The position numbers and the translations under genes are program-made. The notes beneath the pieces were generated by a model. It was not told the origin of the DNA. It searched no databases and saw only the letters and a list, made by a program, of their open reading frames with translations. A stretch of DNA of 64,000 bases. It comes from Allobosea sp035944375 (GTDB taxonomy: Bacteria > Pseudomonadota > Alphaproteobacteria > Rhizobiales > Beijerinckiaceae). The stretch lies in the NCBI RefSeq assembly GCF_035944375.1, contig NZ_DASZBE010000005.1, one strand, 5' to 3'. The first letter of the stretch is position 1. Each line of letters starts with the position of its first letter. Below are positions 32,639 to 41,984 of the stretch, piece by piece.

Positions 32639-33481
32639 ATGTCGCTGACCGATCTCGCCGCCACCATCGACGCCGCCTGGGAGGCCCGGGCCGAGATCGG
32701 TCTCAACACCAAGGGCGCGGTGCGCGAGGCGGTCGAGCAGGCGATCGAGATGTTGGACGCCGGCCAGGCCCGCGTCGCCGAGAAGCAGGGCACGGAGTGG
32801 GTCGTCCATCAGTGGCTGAAGAAGGCGGTGCTGCTGTCCTTCCGCCTGACCGACAACATGATCATCGCCAACGGCCCCGGCGATGCCGTGTTCTGGGACA
32901 AGGTACCCTCGAAGTTCGCCGGCTGGGGCGAGAACCGCTTCCGCGCCGCGGGCTTCCGCGTCGTGCCGCCGGCGGCCGCGCGCAAGGGCTCGTTCCTGGC
33001 GCCCAACGTCGTGCTGATGCCCTCCTTCGTGAACATCGGCGCCTATGTCGACTCAGGCACCATGGTCGACACCTGGGCGACCGTCGGTTCCTGCGCCCAG
33101 ATCGGCAAGAACGTGCATCTCTCGGGCGGTGTCGGCATCGGCGGCGTGCTCGAGCCGCTGCAGGCCAATCCGACGATCATCGAGGACAACTGCTTCATCG
33201 GCGCCCGTTCCGAGGTCGTCGAGGGCGTCATCGTCGGCGAGGGCTCGGTGCTCTCGATGGGCGTCTTCATCTCGGCCTCGACCAAGATCGTCGATCGCGC
33301 CACGGGCCAGATTCATATCGGCAAGGTGCCGCCCTATTCGGTGGTGGTGCCGGGTTCGTTGCCGGGCAAGCCCTTCCCGGACGGCACGCCGGGCCCGTCG
33401 CTCTCCTGCGCCGTCATCGTCAAGACGGTGGATGCGCAGACGCGCTCGAAGACCGGCATCAACGAGCTGCTGCGGGATTGA
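32639..33481 (+). CDS. dapD: Tetrahydrodipicolinate N-succinyltransferase DapD
   Basis: A 280-residue left-handed beta-helix acyltransferase. It succinylates tetrahydrodipicolinate in the lysine and diaminopimelate pathway, which feeds peptidoglycan. The hexapeptide repeat core is visible in FVNIGAYVDSGTMVDTWATVGS, CAQIGKNVHLSGGVGIGGVLEPLQ and FIGARSEVVEGVIVGEGSVL, and the C-terminus ends KTGINELLRD as usual. Start is the ATG at 32639. A palindromic repeat follows the stop. It is alone; dapE is not in the window. Confidence 0.96.
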   Translation: MSLTDLAATIDAAWEARAEIGLNTKGAVREAVEQAIEMLDAGQARVAEKQGTEWVVHQWLKKAVLLSFRLTDNMIIANGPGDAVFWDKVPSKFAGWGENRFRAAGFRVVPPAAARKGSFLAPNVVLMPSFVNIGAYVDSGTMVDTWATVGSCAQIGKNVHLSGGVGIGGVLEPLQANPTIIEDNCFIGARSEVVEGVIVGEGSVLSMGVFISASTKIVDRATGQIHIGKVPPYSVVVPGSLPGKPFPDGTPGPSLSCAVIVKTVDAQTRSKTGINELLRD

Positions 33482-33488
33482 GAAAACC

Positions 33489-33584
33489 CGTCATTCTCGG
33501 GCGAAGCAAAGCTTCGACCCGAGAATCTCAGGGGGGGGTGAGGCACTGGTTTCCGAGATGGTCGGGTCAAGCCCGACCATGACG
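33489..33584. repeat. Dispersed palindromic repeat copy (GAGAATGACG / TGGTCGGG variant)
   Basis: Composite of small hairpins: CATTCTCGGGCGAAGC...GCTTCGACCCGAGAATC, then ATGGTCGGGTCAAGCCCGACCATGACG. It lies directly after dapD and before the convergent DUF1269 gene, a position that suits a transcription terminator. Confidence 0.75.
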
Positions 33585-33594
33585 CCAGCCCCCA

Positions 33595-34122
33595 TCACCC
33601 CACCGACGTTGACCCGCCTGCCGCCGGCGCCGCTGCGCTCACCCCCGCCAGCGCATCGCGCAGGGCCTGCTCGCGTGAGTGGTCGAGCGAGGTCTTCAGC
33701 ACCACGCCGCCAGTGCCCTTGATCGCCTCCAGCACCTTGTCGCCGGTGACGCGCTTGACCAGCACGAACAGCGCCGCATTGCCCGGCTGCAGGCTGGTGG
33801 CCAGCTCCTTCATGAACTTGTCGTCGACGCCGTAATCGGTCAGCGCCCCGCCGAGCGCGCCCGAGGCTGCGCCCAGCGCCGCCCCCGCCAGCGGCATCAG
33901 GAAGATCGCGCCGATCAGCAGGCCCCAGAAGGAGCCCGAGGCCGCGCCCATGGCGGTGGTGTTGAGAAGCTGGTTGAGCTTCACCTTGCCGCCCTCCTGC
34001 ATCACCGCGATCGCGGCGTCGCCGATCTCGATCAGATACTCCTTCTGCAGGGCGAAGACCTTCTGGCGCATCTCCTCGGCGCGCGCTTCGGTCGGGTAGA
34101 CGATGACGACGAGATCGGACAT
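33595..34122 (-). CDS. DUF1269 family membrane protein
   Basis: A 175-residue protein of the DUF1269 family. After a soluble N-terminal ~55 residues (VVIVYPTEARAEEMRQKVFAL) a glycine-rich membrane region follows (GAASGSFWGLLIGAIFLMPLAGAALGAASGALGG), then a soluble C-terminal domain (GNAALFVLVKRVTGDKVLEAIKGTGG) and an Ala/Gly tail. Family function is unknown. A near match to an FNR-type site lies about 90 bases upstream (34212-34225), but it has two mismatches and I do not rely on it. Confidence 0.88.
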   Translation of the reverse strand: MSDLVVIVYPTEARAEEMRQKVFALQKEYLIEIGDAAIAVMQEGGKVKLNQLLNTTAMGAASGSFWGLLIGAIFLMPLAGAALGAASGALGGALTDYGVDDKFMKELATSLQPGNAALFVLVKRVTGDKVLEAIKGTGGVVLKTSLDHSREQALRDALAGVSAAAPAAGGSTSVG

Positions 34123-34221
34123 GGGGCTCTCCTGCCGCAGATGGTGTCGCAGACTAGACCACGCTTCTTGACGGGTCTGTGGCGAGGCTAGCCGAAAGCG
34201 GCAATCGCCGTACGATCTGGA

Positions 34222-35730
34222 TCAATCGACCGCAGGCGCCTTGGCAGCCTGGGCCGCGCCGCTGCGCAGCGGCAGTTCCTCCATCCGCAGGAGGAAACCG
34301 AGGGCGCAGGCGAAGCCGAGGCAGGTCGCCCCGAAGACATACTGGAACAGCCGCACCATGGTGTCGCGATCGACCCCGTCGAGCCGGATGGATTCATGCG
34401 ACAGGCCCGGCCCGGCGCCGCCGATGCCGCCGAGTACGATGGCGCCGAAGATCGCCACGATCAGCGCCCCGCCGATCTGGCGAAAGAAGTTGGCCGCGCC
34501 CGTCGCGGTGCCGAGCTGGTGCGGCAGGACCGCGTTCTGGATCGAGACGGTCGCGACCGGCAGCATGGTGCCGAGCCCGAGGCTGATCAGCGTCAGCAGC
34601 GCGCAGAAGGGCACCAGCGGCATCCGCCCGGCCTGCCAGGCCAGCAGCGCCACCCCGACCAGCGCGACGCTGAGCCCGATCACCGGCACGCGCTTGTAAT
34701 GCGTCAGCCGCGTCATCGCCCGGCCCGACAGCGTCGCGCCCATGACCGTGCCCACCGTCAGCGGCAGCAGGCCGAGGCCCGAGGAGGCGGCGCTCAGACC
34801 CATCACGCTCTGGAAATAGATCGGCAGGTAGATCGTCAGGCCGATGAAGGTGCCCATGCCGAAGCCGGCCGCGATCGTTCCCATCCGCACCACCTTGTTG
34901 GCGAGGATGTCGAGCGGGATCAACGGCTCCTGCGCCGTGCGCAGGCGCCAGGCGAAGGCGAGCCAGAGCAGAAGCGACAGCGCCACGAGCCCGCCGATCC
35001 GCGCCGAAAGCCAGGGATAGCGCGTTCCGCCCCAGGACAGCGCCAAGAGCAGCGTCATCGTCGCGCTGGTGATCAGCAGGGCGCCGAGCAGGTCGAGCCT
35101 GTGGGGCCGTTCGTGTCGCGGCAGCCGCTTCAGCGCCGAGCTCGTCATCGCATAGGCGGCGGCGCCGAGCGGCAGGTTGATCCAGAAGATCACCGACCAG
35201 TGCAGCCGTTCGGCGATGACGCCGCCCAGCACCGGCCCGAGCAGCGAGGACGCCATGAAGACGGAGGCGATGTAGACCTGGTAGCGCCCGCGCTCCTTGG
35301 GCGGCACCATGTCGGCGACGATGGTCTGCGCCAGCGCGATCAGCCCGCCGCCGCCGAGCCCCTGGACGAAGCGCGCCAGCACCAGGAGCCAGAGCGAGGG
35401 CGCCAGCGCGCAGGCGAGCGAGCCCGCCATGAACACGACGATGCCACTGAGCAGCACGACGCGCCGGCCATGGATGTCGGCGAGCTTGCCATAGAGCGGT
35501 GTCACCGCGGTCGAGGCCAGGAGATAGGCCGTCACGACCCAGGGCAGATGCGTGACGTCGCCGAGCTCGCGCCCGATCGTCGGCATCGCGGTGGCGACGA
35601 TGGTCTGGTCGAGCGCCGCCAGGAACATGGCGAGCATGATGCCGAACAGGATGCTGCGGATGTCCTCGTGGCGCATCGGCGCTGGCGCGGCCGCCGCCTG
35701 ATGCGCCGGGGGATCCACCCGTTGATCCAT
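34222..35730 (-). CDS. MFS drug exporter of the DHA2 (14-helix) family
   Basis: A 502-residue membrane transporter of the EmrB/QacA type. The motifs LDQTIVATAMPTIGRELGD (TM1 region), GKLADIHGRRVVLLSG (motif A) and ARFVQGLGGGGLIALAQTIVADMVPPKERGRYQ (motif B/C region, about residues 115-150) are standard, and 14 hydrophobic segments can be counted roughly. Such pumps export lipophilic cations or other toxic compounds using the proton gradient. No periplasmic adaptor (EmrA) or regulator is adjacent, so it probably acts as a single component. Substrate is unknown. Confidence 0.92.
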   Translation of the reverse strand: MDQRVDPPAHQAAAAPAPMRHEDIRSILFGIMLAMFLAALDQTIVATAMPTIGRELGDVTHLPWVVTAYLLASTAVTPLYGKLADIHGRRVVLLSGIVVFMAGSLACALAPSLWLLVLARFVQGLGGGGLIALAQTIVADMVPPKERGRYQVYIASVFMASSLLGPVLGGVIAERLHWSVIFWINLPLGAAAYAMTSSALKRLPRHERPHRLDLLGALLITSATMTLLLALSWGGTRYPWLSARIGGLVALSLLLWLAFAWRLRTAQEPLIPLDILANKVVRMGTIAAGFGMGTFIGLTIYLPIYFQSVMGLSAASSGLGLLPLTVGTVMGATLSGRAMTRLTHYKRVPVIGLSVALVGVALLAWQAGRMPLVPFCALLTLISLGLGTMLPVATVSIQNAVLPHQLGTATGAANFFRQIGGALIVAIFGAIVLGGIGGAGPGLSHESIRLDGVDRDTMVRLFQYVFGATCLGFACALGFLLRMEELPLRSGAAQAAKAPAVD

Positions 35731-36086
35731 GAAGTGCCGCGTCCGCCCGTGCGTCTGAGTAAGGCGCCAGTCTAGGTGCCGGCCCGGTCATGCGCCAGAG
35801 GCGGGACGAGCGGGGCCGGTCTGGCAGCCATGCGCCGCGGCATGGAACCAGCGAGCCCGGCCGCATGCCGTGGGAACGCCCCAGCGGCTGGCGCGAGCGC
35901 GGCTTATTTCCGGAGCAACCTTACAATCTCGACGGGGCTTGCCCATGTGCGGTGCACGGTGCGCGTGCGTGCCGCCTGTGGGCTTCCCAGTGGTGTCCGT
36001 CCGCCTCCGTCCGGCCCCATCACGGTGCCGGACCTGCGGGCCGCGTCCCCGGTGTGCCGGGCCGCAGCCACATCAGAGGGGTCGAC
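35731..36086. other. Intergenic stretch, nothing recognised
   Basis: A 356-base GC-rich gap between the divergent MFS gene and the DUF1488 gene. It must hold their promoters, but I see no repeat copy, no riboswitch core and no convincing short gene. Confidence 0.5.
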
Positions 36087-36356
36087 ATGTCTTTGAACTT
36101 TCCCAATCCCGTCCGCAGCTTCGATCCCGGCCGCTCCTGCGTGAGCTTCTGGGGCTCGGACGCCTCGCTCGAGATCGCCTTCCAGATCGAGATCGACGCG
36201 CTGCGCCGGCTCGGTGCCGAGCCGGGCGAGGCCCAGATGCTGGCGACCTTCGACAGCCATCGCGACGCCATCCTGAGCGCGGCCGCAGCGGCCTATGGCC
36301 GCCACAAAGGCAGCTATCACCGGCTCACCGTCGCCGACATCGTCGGGAAGGGCTGA
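36087..36356 (+). CDS. DUF1488 family protein
   Basis: An 89-residue protein fitting the small DUF1488 family: LNFPNPVRSFDPGRSCVSFWGSDASLEIAFQIE, then LRRLGAEPGEAQMLATFDSHRDAI. No function is known for the family. The start is the ATG at 36087, preceded by AGAGGGG. It is followed after four bases by the next small gene, so the two form an operon. Both are soluble and lack signals for export. Confidence 0.8.
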   Translation: MSLNFPNPVRSFDPGRSCVSFWGSDASLEIAFQIEIDALRRLGAEPGEAQMLATFDSHRDAILSAAAAAYGRHKGSYHRLTVADIVGKG

Positions 36357-36360
36357 CGAC

Positions 36361-36579
36361 ATGGCGCGCCCCCCCTACAAGCTCGGCGATCTCGTCCAGC
36401 TCACCGCCGGCTTCCACAACCAGGTCCGGCCCGGCCCCTTCGAGATCACGCGGCTGATGCCGCCGCGCGACAACAAGGAGGAGCAGTACCGCGTCCGCGG
36501 CCCCGACGGCCTCGAGCGCGCCGTGGGTCACCACGAGATCGAGGAAGAGATTCCGCTTCCGGGCGGGACGCCGGGTTAG
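36361..36579 (+). CDS. Small conserved-looking hypothetical protein
   Basis: A 72-residue protein: YKLGDLVQLTAGFHNQVRPGPFEITRLMPPRDNKEEQYRVRG describes a small beta-rich fold, rather like a KOW/SH3-type barrel. No family name is recognised. The ATG at 36361 is only four bases after the DUF1488 stop, and the codon usage is like the neighbours, so I believe it is real. Its co-transcription with DUF1488 is the only functional hint. Confidence 0.7.
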   Translation: MARPPYKLGDLVQLTAGFHNQVRPGPFEITRLMPPRDNKEEQYRVRGPDGLERAVGHHEIEEEIPLPGGTPG

Positions 36580-36605
36580 GCGGGGTCTCTGCCGGCCCAC
36601 CCCAA

Positions 36606-36707
36606 CCGTCATCCTGGGGCGGCCGCAGGTCGGCCCGGGATCCATCGGAGGGTGCGGCGCTCGACGATGGATCCCGGTCTTCGCTGCGCGAAGCCCAGGA
36701 TGACGGG
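36606..36707. repeat. Dispersed palindromic repeat copy
   Basis: Main-family copy from CCGTCATCCTGGGGC to GCCCAGGATGACGG with inner arms CGGGATCCATCG and CGATGGATCCCG. It follows the 72-residue protein gene. Confidence 0.92.
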
Positions 36708-36712
36708 CGCTG

Positions 36713-37168
36713 ATGAACCCATTCGAGTGGCTCGGGGATAGCGTCCGCACCTTATCCCCGCTTCCCAGACCCATGCCTATCCTGCGCTCGCTTTCCCCGA
36801 CCGAGGGGGCTTCGCGAGGCGTCGTGTGGCCGGGGAGGGTGCGGTGTTCATGGGGGACGACCGTCGCGGGTCGGACGCCATGGAGGGGCTTCGTCGCCCG
36901 GGTCGACCACAACCCGGTCCGTGAGGGACGAAACGCGCGACGAAAGCACCAAAGAGAACCGCGCGCGGGGCGAGGTGGCGGCTGTTGGCGCTGCTTCGAC
37001 ACGACATTCGACATCGACATCGGCACGCAGCCCGTCGACTGCGACGCCGCCTTTCCCCGCGCATCCCCTCGGATACGCTTCGAGACCCGAAAACCCCGCG
37101 GCGATCAGCCGGCCGGGGCTTCCGGTGCCTCGGCGGCGCGTTATGATGACCGCAACCGGACGAGGCCC
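36713..37168. other. Non-coding-looking stretch with a hairpin
   Basis: A 456-base stretch with no convincing gene on either strand although frames stay open. Near its left end is the inverted repeat GGGGATA-N12-TATCCCC (about 36733-36758). The right half is GC-rich with purine-rich patches (ACGAAAGCACCAAAGAGAACC). It might hold a structured RNA or a long leader of the isochorismatase-like gene; I could not match it to rnpB, ffs or ssrA. Confidence 0.35.
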
Positions 37169-37699
37169 ATGCCCCTGCTCAGCGCCAGCGACTCGACTCT
37201 CGTCCTGATCGATTTCCAGGCACGGCTGATGCCGGCGATCCATGAGGGCGCGGCCCTCGTCGCCAATGCGCAGAGGCTGGTCGCGGCGGCGGGCCTGCTC
37301 GGCGTGCCCATCGTGATGACCGAGCAGAATCCGGCGGGGCTGGGCGGCACGGTGCCGGAACTCGCCGGCGCCGGGCCGGTGATCGCCAAGACGAGCTTCG
37401 ACGCCTGTGCGGAAGGAGCGTTCCTGGAGGCGCTGGCGGGCGATGGCCAGCTCGTGCTCTGCGGCTGCGAGGCGCATGTCTGCCTCGGCCAGACCGCGCT
37501 GACCCTGCTCGCCCATCGCCGCCGCGTCGCCGTGGTGCTGGACGCCAGCGGCTCGCGGCGCCCGGAGTCGAAGGACGCCGCTCTGGCCCGCCTCGCGCGC
37601 CACGGCGCCGAAATCGTCACCACCGAGATGGTGATCTTCGAATGGCTGCGCGACGCCGCCCATCCGCGCTTCCGCGAGGCGTTGAAGCTGGTGAAGTAG
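37169..37699 (+). CDS. Isochorismatase-family hydrolase
   Basis: A 176-residue cysteine hydrolase of the isochorismatase-like family. The catalytic triad can be placed: Asp in LVLIDFQARLMPAI near residue 14, Lys in VIAKTSFDACAEGAFL, and Cys in LVLCGCEAHVCLGQTALTLL. The GCEAHVC form is typical of the YcaC-like subgroup rather than true isochorismatase. Substrate is unknown; amide or nicotinamide hydrolysis are common in the family. Start is the ATG at 37169. It is flanked by a non-coding stretch and a repeat. Confidence 0.9.
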   Translation: MPLLSASDSTLVLIDFQARLMPAIHEGAALVANAQRLVAAAGLLGVPIVMTEQNPAGLGGTVPELAGAGPVIAKTSFDACAEGAFLEALAGDGQLVLCGCEAHVCLGQTALTLLAHRRRVAVVLDASGSRRPESKDAALARLARHGAEIVTTEMVIFEWLRDAAHPRFREALKLVK

Positions 37700-37726
37700 G
37701 GCGGGGGCTTCTTACCCGGCCCCCCG

Positions 37727-37835
37727 CCGTCATCCTGGGCGAGCGGCGAAGCCGCGAAGGCCGGGAGATCCATCATAGGGTTCGGCGGCGGCTTATGATG
37801 GATCCCGGTCGAGCTTCGCTCGCCCAGGATGACGG
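37727..37835. repeat. Dispersed palindromic repeat copy
   Basis: Main-family copy, CCGTCATCCTGGGCGAGCGG to CGCCCAGGATGACGG, with inner arms GATCCATCATA and ATGATGGATC. It lies between convergent genes (isochorismatase-like and livM). Confidence 0.92.
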
Positions 37836-37858
37836 CGTCTGCCGCGGCAGCCAAAACC

Positions 37859-38848
37859 CTAAAGCGGCTTCCTGATCCATTTCGAGATCACGCCGACGAG
37901 GCCCTCGCGGAAGGTCATGACGCAGATCACGAAGATCACGCCCTGCACCACCGTGACCCAGGCGCCCAGCGAGGCGAGGTAGTTCTGCATGGAGACGATC
38001 ACGATCGCACCCGCGATCGGCCCGAAGACGGTGCCCAGGCCCCCAACCAGCGTCATCAGCACGACCTCGCCCGACATCGACCAGTGCACGTCTGTCAGCG
38101 AGGCCAGCTGGAAGACGATGGCCTTGGTCGAACCGGCGAGGCCCGCCAGGCTGGCCGAGAGCACGAAGACGGCGAGCTTGTACTGGTTGGCGCGGTAGCC
38201 GAGCGAGATCGCGCGCGGCTCGTTATCCCGGATCGCCTTGCAGACCTGGCCGAAGGGCGAGTGGATGATGCGGTAGATCGCCAGCAGCCCGGCCATGAAG
38301 ATCGCCGCGACCAGCCAGTAGAGCGTGCGGTCGTCGGAGAGGTCGATCACGCCGAACAGCGCGCCGCGCGGCACGGCCTGGATGCCGTCCTCGCCGCCGG
38401 TGAAACGCGGCGTCTGCAGCGAGAAGAAGAACACCATCTGCGCCAGCGCCAGCGTGATCATGGCGAAATAGATGCCCTGGCGCCGGATCGCCAGCGCGCC
38501 GAAGACGAGGCCGAGCCCGCCCGACACGGCGGTGCCGAGCAGGATCGCCAGTTCCGGCGTCAGCCCCCAGTTCTTGGCGCTGTAGGCGCAGACATAGCTC
38601 GCCATGCCGAAATAGGCGGCGTGGCCGAAGGAGAGCAGGCCGCCATAGCCGAGCAGCAGGTTGAAGGCGAGCGCGAACAGCGCAAAGCACAGGACCTTCA
38701 TCACGAACACCGGATAGGCCACGAAGGGCGCGATCACGAGCGCGATCGCGATCCCGATCATGATGGCGCGGTGCAGGCGCAGCGTGCCCTTGTCGACCTC
38801 GCCCGAGAGGACAGCGGCGGGGGCGTCGGTGGCGGCGATGTCGGCCAT
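37859..38848 (-). CDS. livM: Branched-chain amino-acid-type ABC transporter permease LivM
   Basis: A 329-residue inner-membrane permease of the LivM family. The conserved LCFALFALAFNLLLGYGGLLSFGHAAYFGMA and LVGGLGTVFGPIAGAIVIVSMQNYL segments are diagnostic, with about eight to ten transmembrane helices. It forms the channel with LivH. The ATG at 38848 is preferred over a TTG two codons upstream. It is the last gene of the livG-livF-livK-livH-livM operon. Confidence 0.94.
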   Translation of the reverse strand: MADIAATDAPAAVLSGEVDKGTLRLHRAIMIGIAIALVIAPFVAYPVFVMKVLCFALFALAFNLLLGYGGLLSFGHAAYFGMASYVCAYSAKNWGLTPELAILLGTAVSGGLGLVFGALAIRRQGIYFAMITLALAQMVFFFSLQTPRFTGGEDGIQAVPRGALFGVIDLSDDRTLYWLVAAIFMAGLLAIYRIIHSPFGQVCKAIRDNEPRAISLGYRANQYKLAVFVLSASLAGLAGSTKAIVFQLASLTDVHWSMSGEVVLMTLVGGLGTVFGPIAGAIVIVSMQNYLASLGAWVTVVQGVIFVICVMTFREGLVGVISKWIRKPL

Positions 38849-38879
38849 GGTCAAATCCTCGTCTCGCAGCGGGCGGCCA

Positions 38880-39767
38880 TCACGCGGCCCGTCCGAACAG
38901 GCCGGCCGGCCGCACGAGCAGCACCAGCACCATGATGATGAAGATCACCGTCGCCGAGGCCTCCGGATAGAAGACCTTGGTCAGGCCCTCGACCAGCCCG
39001 AGCGAGAAGCCGGTGACGATGGCGCCCAGGATCGAGCCCATGCCGCCGATGACGACGACGGCGAAGACGACGATGATGAGGTCGGCGCCCATGTTGGGGT
39101 TGACCGAATAGATCGGCGCGGCGAGCACGCCGGCGAAGCCCGCCAGCGCCACGCCGAAGCCGTAGGTCAGCGTCACCAGCAGCGGCACGTTGATGCCGAA
39201 GGCCTGGGTCAGCGTCGGGTTCTCAGTCGCGGCGCGTAAGTAGGCGCCGAGCCTGGTCTTCTCGATCAGGAACCAGGTCGCGAGGCAGACCACGAGCGAG
39301 GCGACGACGACCCAGCCGCGGTAATAGGGCAGGAACATGAAGCCGAGATTCTGCCCGCCCCGCAATTCGGCGGGGATCTGGTAGGGCAGGCCGGACGAGC
39401 CGAATTCGTTGCGGAACAGGCCCTGGATGATCAGCGCGAGGCCGAAGGTCAGAAGCAGCCCGTAGAGATGGTCGACATGGGCGATGCGTTTGAGCAGCAG
39501 CCGCTCGATCGCGATGCCGGTCGCGCCGACCACGAGCGGCGCCAGAAGCAGCGCGACCCAGTAGTTGATGCCGAGATAGTTCAGGCACATCCAGGCGACG
39601 AAGGCGCCCATCATGTACTGGGCGCCATGGGTGAAGTTGATGATGTTGAGCAGCCCGAAGATCACCGCCAGCCCGAGGCTGAGGATGGCGTAGAACGAGC
39701 CGTTGATCAGGCCGAGAAGGACCTGGCCGAACAGCGCCTGGGGCGGGACACCGAGAAGTTCGAACAT
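38880..39767 (-). CDS. livH: Branched-chain amino-acid-type ABC transporter permease LivH
   Basis: A 295-residue permease. Landmarks are LLGLINGSFYAILSLGLAVIFGLLNIINFTHGAQYMMGAF near the N-terminus (about residues 18-57), the ERLLLKRIAHVDHLYGLLLTFGLAL segment and the EAA-like loop GGMGSILGAIVTGFSLGLVEGL. It pairs with LivM in the membrane. A 180-base gap containing a palindromic repeat separates it from livK; otherwise the operon is compact. Which solute is carried (leucine/isoleucine/valine, amides, urea) is not shown. Confidence 0.94.
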   Translation of the reverse strand: MFELLGVPPQALFGQVLLGLINGSFYAILSLGLAVIFGLLNIINFTHGAQYMMGAFVAWMCLNYLGINYWVALLLAPLVVGATGIAIERLLLKRIAHVDHLYGLLLTFGLALIIQGLFRNEFGSSGLPYQIPAELRGGQNLGFMFLPYYRGWVVVASLVVCLATWFLIEKTRLGAYLRAATENPTLTQAFGINVPLLVTLTYGFGVALAGFAGVLAAPIYSVNPNMGADLIIVVFAVVVIGGMGSILGAIVTGFSLGLVEGLTKVFYPEASATVIFIIMVLVLLVRPAGLFGRAA

Positions 39768-39810
39768 GCGGGGCTCAGATCATCTTTGCGGGCATTGGCA
39801 AGGTGGATGC

Positions 39811-39934
39811 CATCATCCCGGACCGAGCGGTCCGGGATGATCGTCATCAGCGTCATGGTCGGGCTTGACCCGACCATCTCGGAAACCAGAGCGCTCTGGT
39901 CTGAGAGATTCGCGGGTCAAGCCCGAGAATGACG
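39811..39934. repeat. Composite of short palindromes between livK and livH
   Basis: Three hairpins in a row: CATCCCGGACCGAGCGGTCCGGGATG, then ATGGTCGGGCTTGACCCGACCAT, then an imperfect one ending GGGTCAAGCCCGAGAATGACG. It resembles the copy after dapD. Being inside an operon, it may trim or stabilise the upstream livK message. Confidence 0.85.
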
Positions 39935-39947
39935 CTGTCTCAAACCC

Positions 39948-41153
39948 TCACTTCTTGACGAGCGGGCACTCGCTCTCGGCGAGCGGGCGGAAGGCCTGCT
40001 CGGCCGGCAGAACCGAGACCTGCTTGTAGTAGTCCCACGGCCCCTTCGACTCGGCGGGCTTCTTGACCTCGAAGAGGTACATGTCGTGCATCTTGCGGCC
40101 GTCGGCGCGCACCGAGCCCTTGCCGAAGAGCGGGTCGTCGGTCGGCATTTCCTTCATCTTGGCCATCACCGCCGCGGAGTCCTTCGACTTCGCCGCCTCG
40201 ACCGCCTTGAGATAGTGCAGCATGCCGGAATAGACGCCGGCCTGGACCATGGTCGGCTTCTTGCCGCCATTGGCCTTGGCGAAGCGATCGGACCAGGTGC
40301 GGGTGCCGTCATTGGTGTCCCAGTAGAAGGACTCCGTCAGCACCAGCCCCTGCGCCGTGGCAAGGCCGAGCGAATGCACGTCGGTGAGGAAGACCAGCAG
40401 CCCTGCGAGCTTCTGGCCGCCGGCGACGATGCCGAACTCGCCGGCCTGCTTGATCGAGTTGATGGTGTCGCCGCCGGCATTCGCCAGCCCGATCACCTTG
40501 GCCTTTGAAGCCTGGGCCTGCAGCAGGAAGGAGGAGAAGTCCGTGCCCGGGAAGGGGGTGCGCACCGCGCCGACGACCTTGCCGCCGTTCTTGGTGACGA
40601 TCGCGGCGGTGTCGCGCTCCAGCGCATGGCCGAAGGCGTAGTCGGCGGTCATGAAGAACCAGGAATCGCCGCCGGCCTTGACCATGGCGCCGCCGGTGCC
40701 CTGGGCCAGCGCATAGGTGTCATAGGTCCAGTGGACCGTGTTGGGCGAGCAGGCCTTGCCGCTGAGATCGGAGGAGGCCGCGCCGGAGTTGATGTGGATC
40801 TTGTTCTTCTCGCGGGTGATCTGGTTGACCGCCAGCGCCACCGAGGAGGTCGGCACGTCGAGGATCAGGTCGACGCCGTCCTGATCGTACCAGGTGCGGG
40901 CGATGGTCGAGCCGACGTCGGGCTTGTTCTGGTGGTCGGCCGAGACGATCTCGACCTTGATGCCCTTCTCGGCCGCCTTGAAGTCCTCGACCGCCATGCG
41001 GGCGGCGATCACCGAACCCTCGCCCGAGAGATCGGCATAGAGGCCGGACCGGTCGTTGAGGACGCCGGCCTTGATGCTGATCTGCTGTGCCAGCGCGGGC
41101 GCCGCCATCAGCGCGGCGAAGGCGGTCGTGGTCAGAAATGTCTTGAGCTTCAT
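39948..41153 (-). CDS. livK: Periplasmic substrate-binding protein LivK type
   Basis: A 401-residue exported type I periplasmic binding protein (Peripla_BP_6). The signal peptide is KLKTFLTTTAFAALMAAPALA, followed by QQISIKAGVLNDRSGLYADLSGEGSVIAARMAVEDF. DVPTSSVALAVNQITREKN and SWFFMTADYAFGHALERDTAAIV are typical of the family. It delivers solute to LivHM. The ATG at 41153 has GGGAGAG ahead of it; upstream extension to 41243 is unlikely. In this family the ligand may be branched-chain amino acids, aromatic acids or amides. Confidence 0.93.
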   Translation of the reverse strand: MKLKTFLTTTAFAALMAAPALAQQISIKAGVLNDRSGLYADLSGEGSVIAARMAVEDFKAAEKGIKVEIVSADHQNKPDVGSTIARTWYDQDGVDLILDVPTSSVALAVNQITREKNKIHINSGAASSDLSGKACSPNTVHWTYDTYALAQGTGGAMVKAGGDSWFFMTADYAFGHALERDTAAIVTKNGGKVVGAVRTPFPGTDFSSFLLQAQASKAKVIGLANAGGDTINSIKQAGEFGIVAGGQKLAGLLVFLTDVHSLGLATAQGLVLTESFYWDTNDGTRTWSDRFAKANGGKKPTMVQAGVYSGMLHYLKAVEAAKSKDSAAVMAKMKEMPTDDPLFGKGSVRADGRKMHDMYLFEVKKPAESKGPWDYYKQVSVLPAEQAFRPLAESECPLVKK

Positions 41154-41243
41154 GATCTGTCTCTCCCTGAGATTGGCGTCGTTTTCGACGTGAGGTCCGA
41201 TATGGATCGGATTGGGGGCCTTCGAATCCGCCAGGCGGCGCAT

Positions 41244-41973
<730 letters not shown>

Positions 41974-41984
<11 letters not shown>

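Noticed and set aside
34212..34225. FNR-type box upstream of the DUF1269 gene
   Set aside because: TTGATCCAGATCGT on the minus strand has two mismatches in one half-site; too weak without other support.
36713..37168. tmRNA, RNase P RNA or SRP RNA gene
   Set aside because: None of the conserved core sequences of ssrA, rnpB or ffs could be found in this stretch.
36713..37699. Upstream extension of the isochorismatase-like gene to 36713
   Set aside because: The added 152 residues have no protein-like features, and the conserved domain begins at the ATG at 37169.
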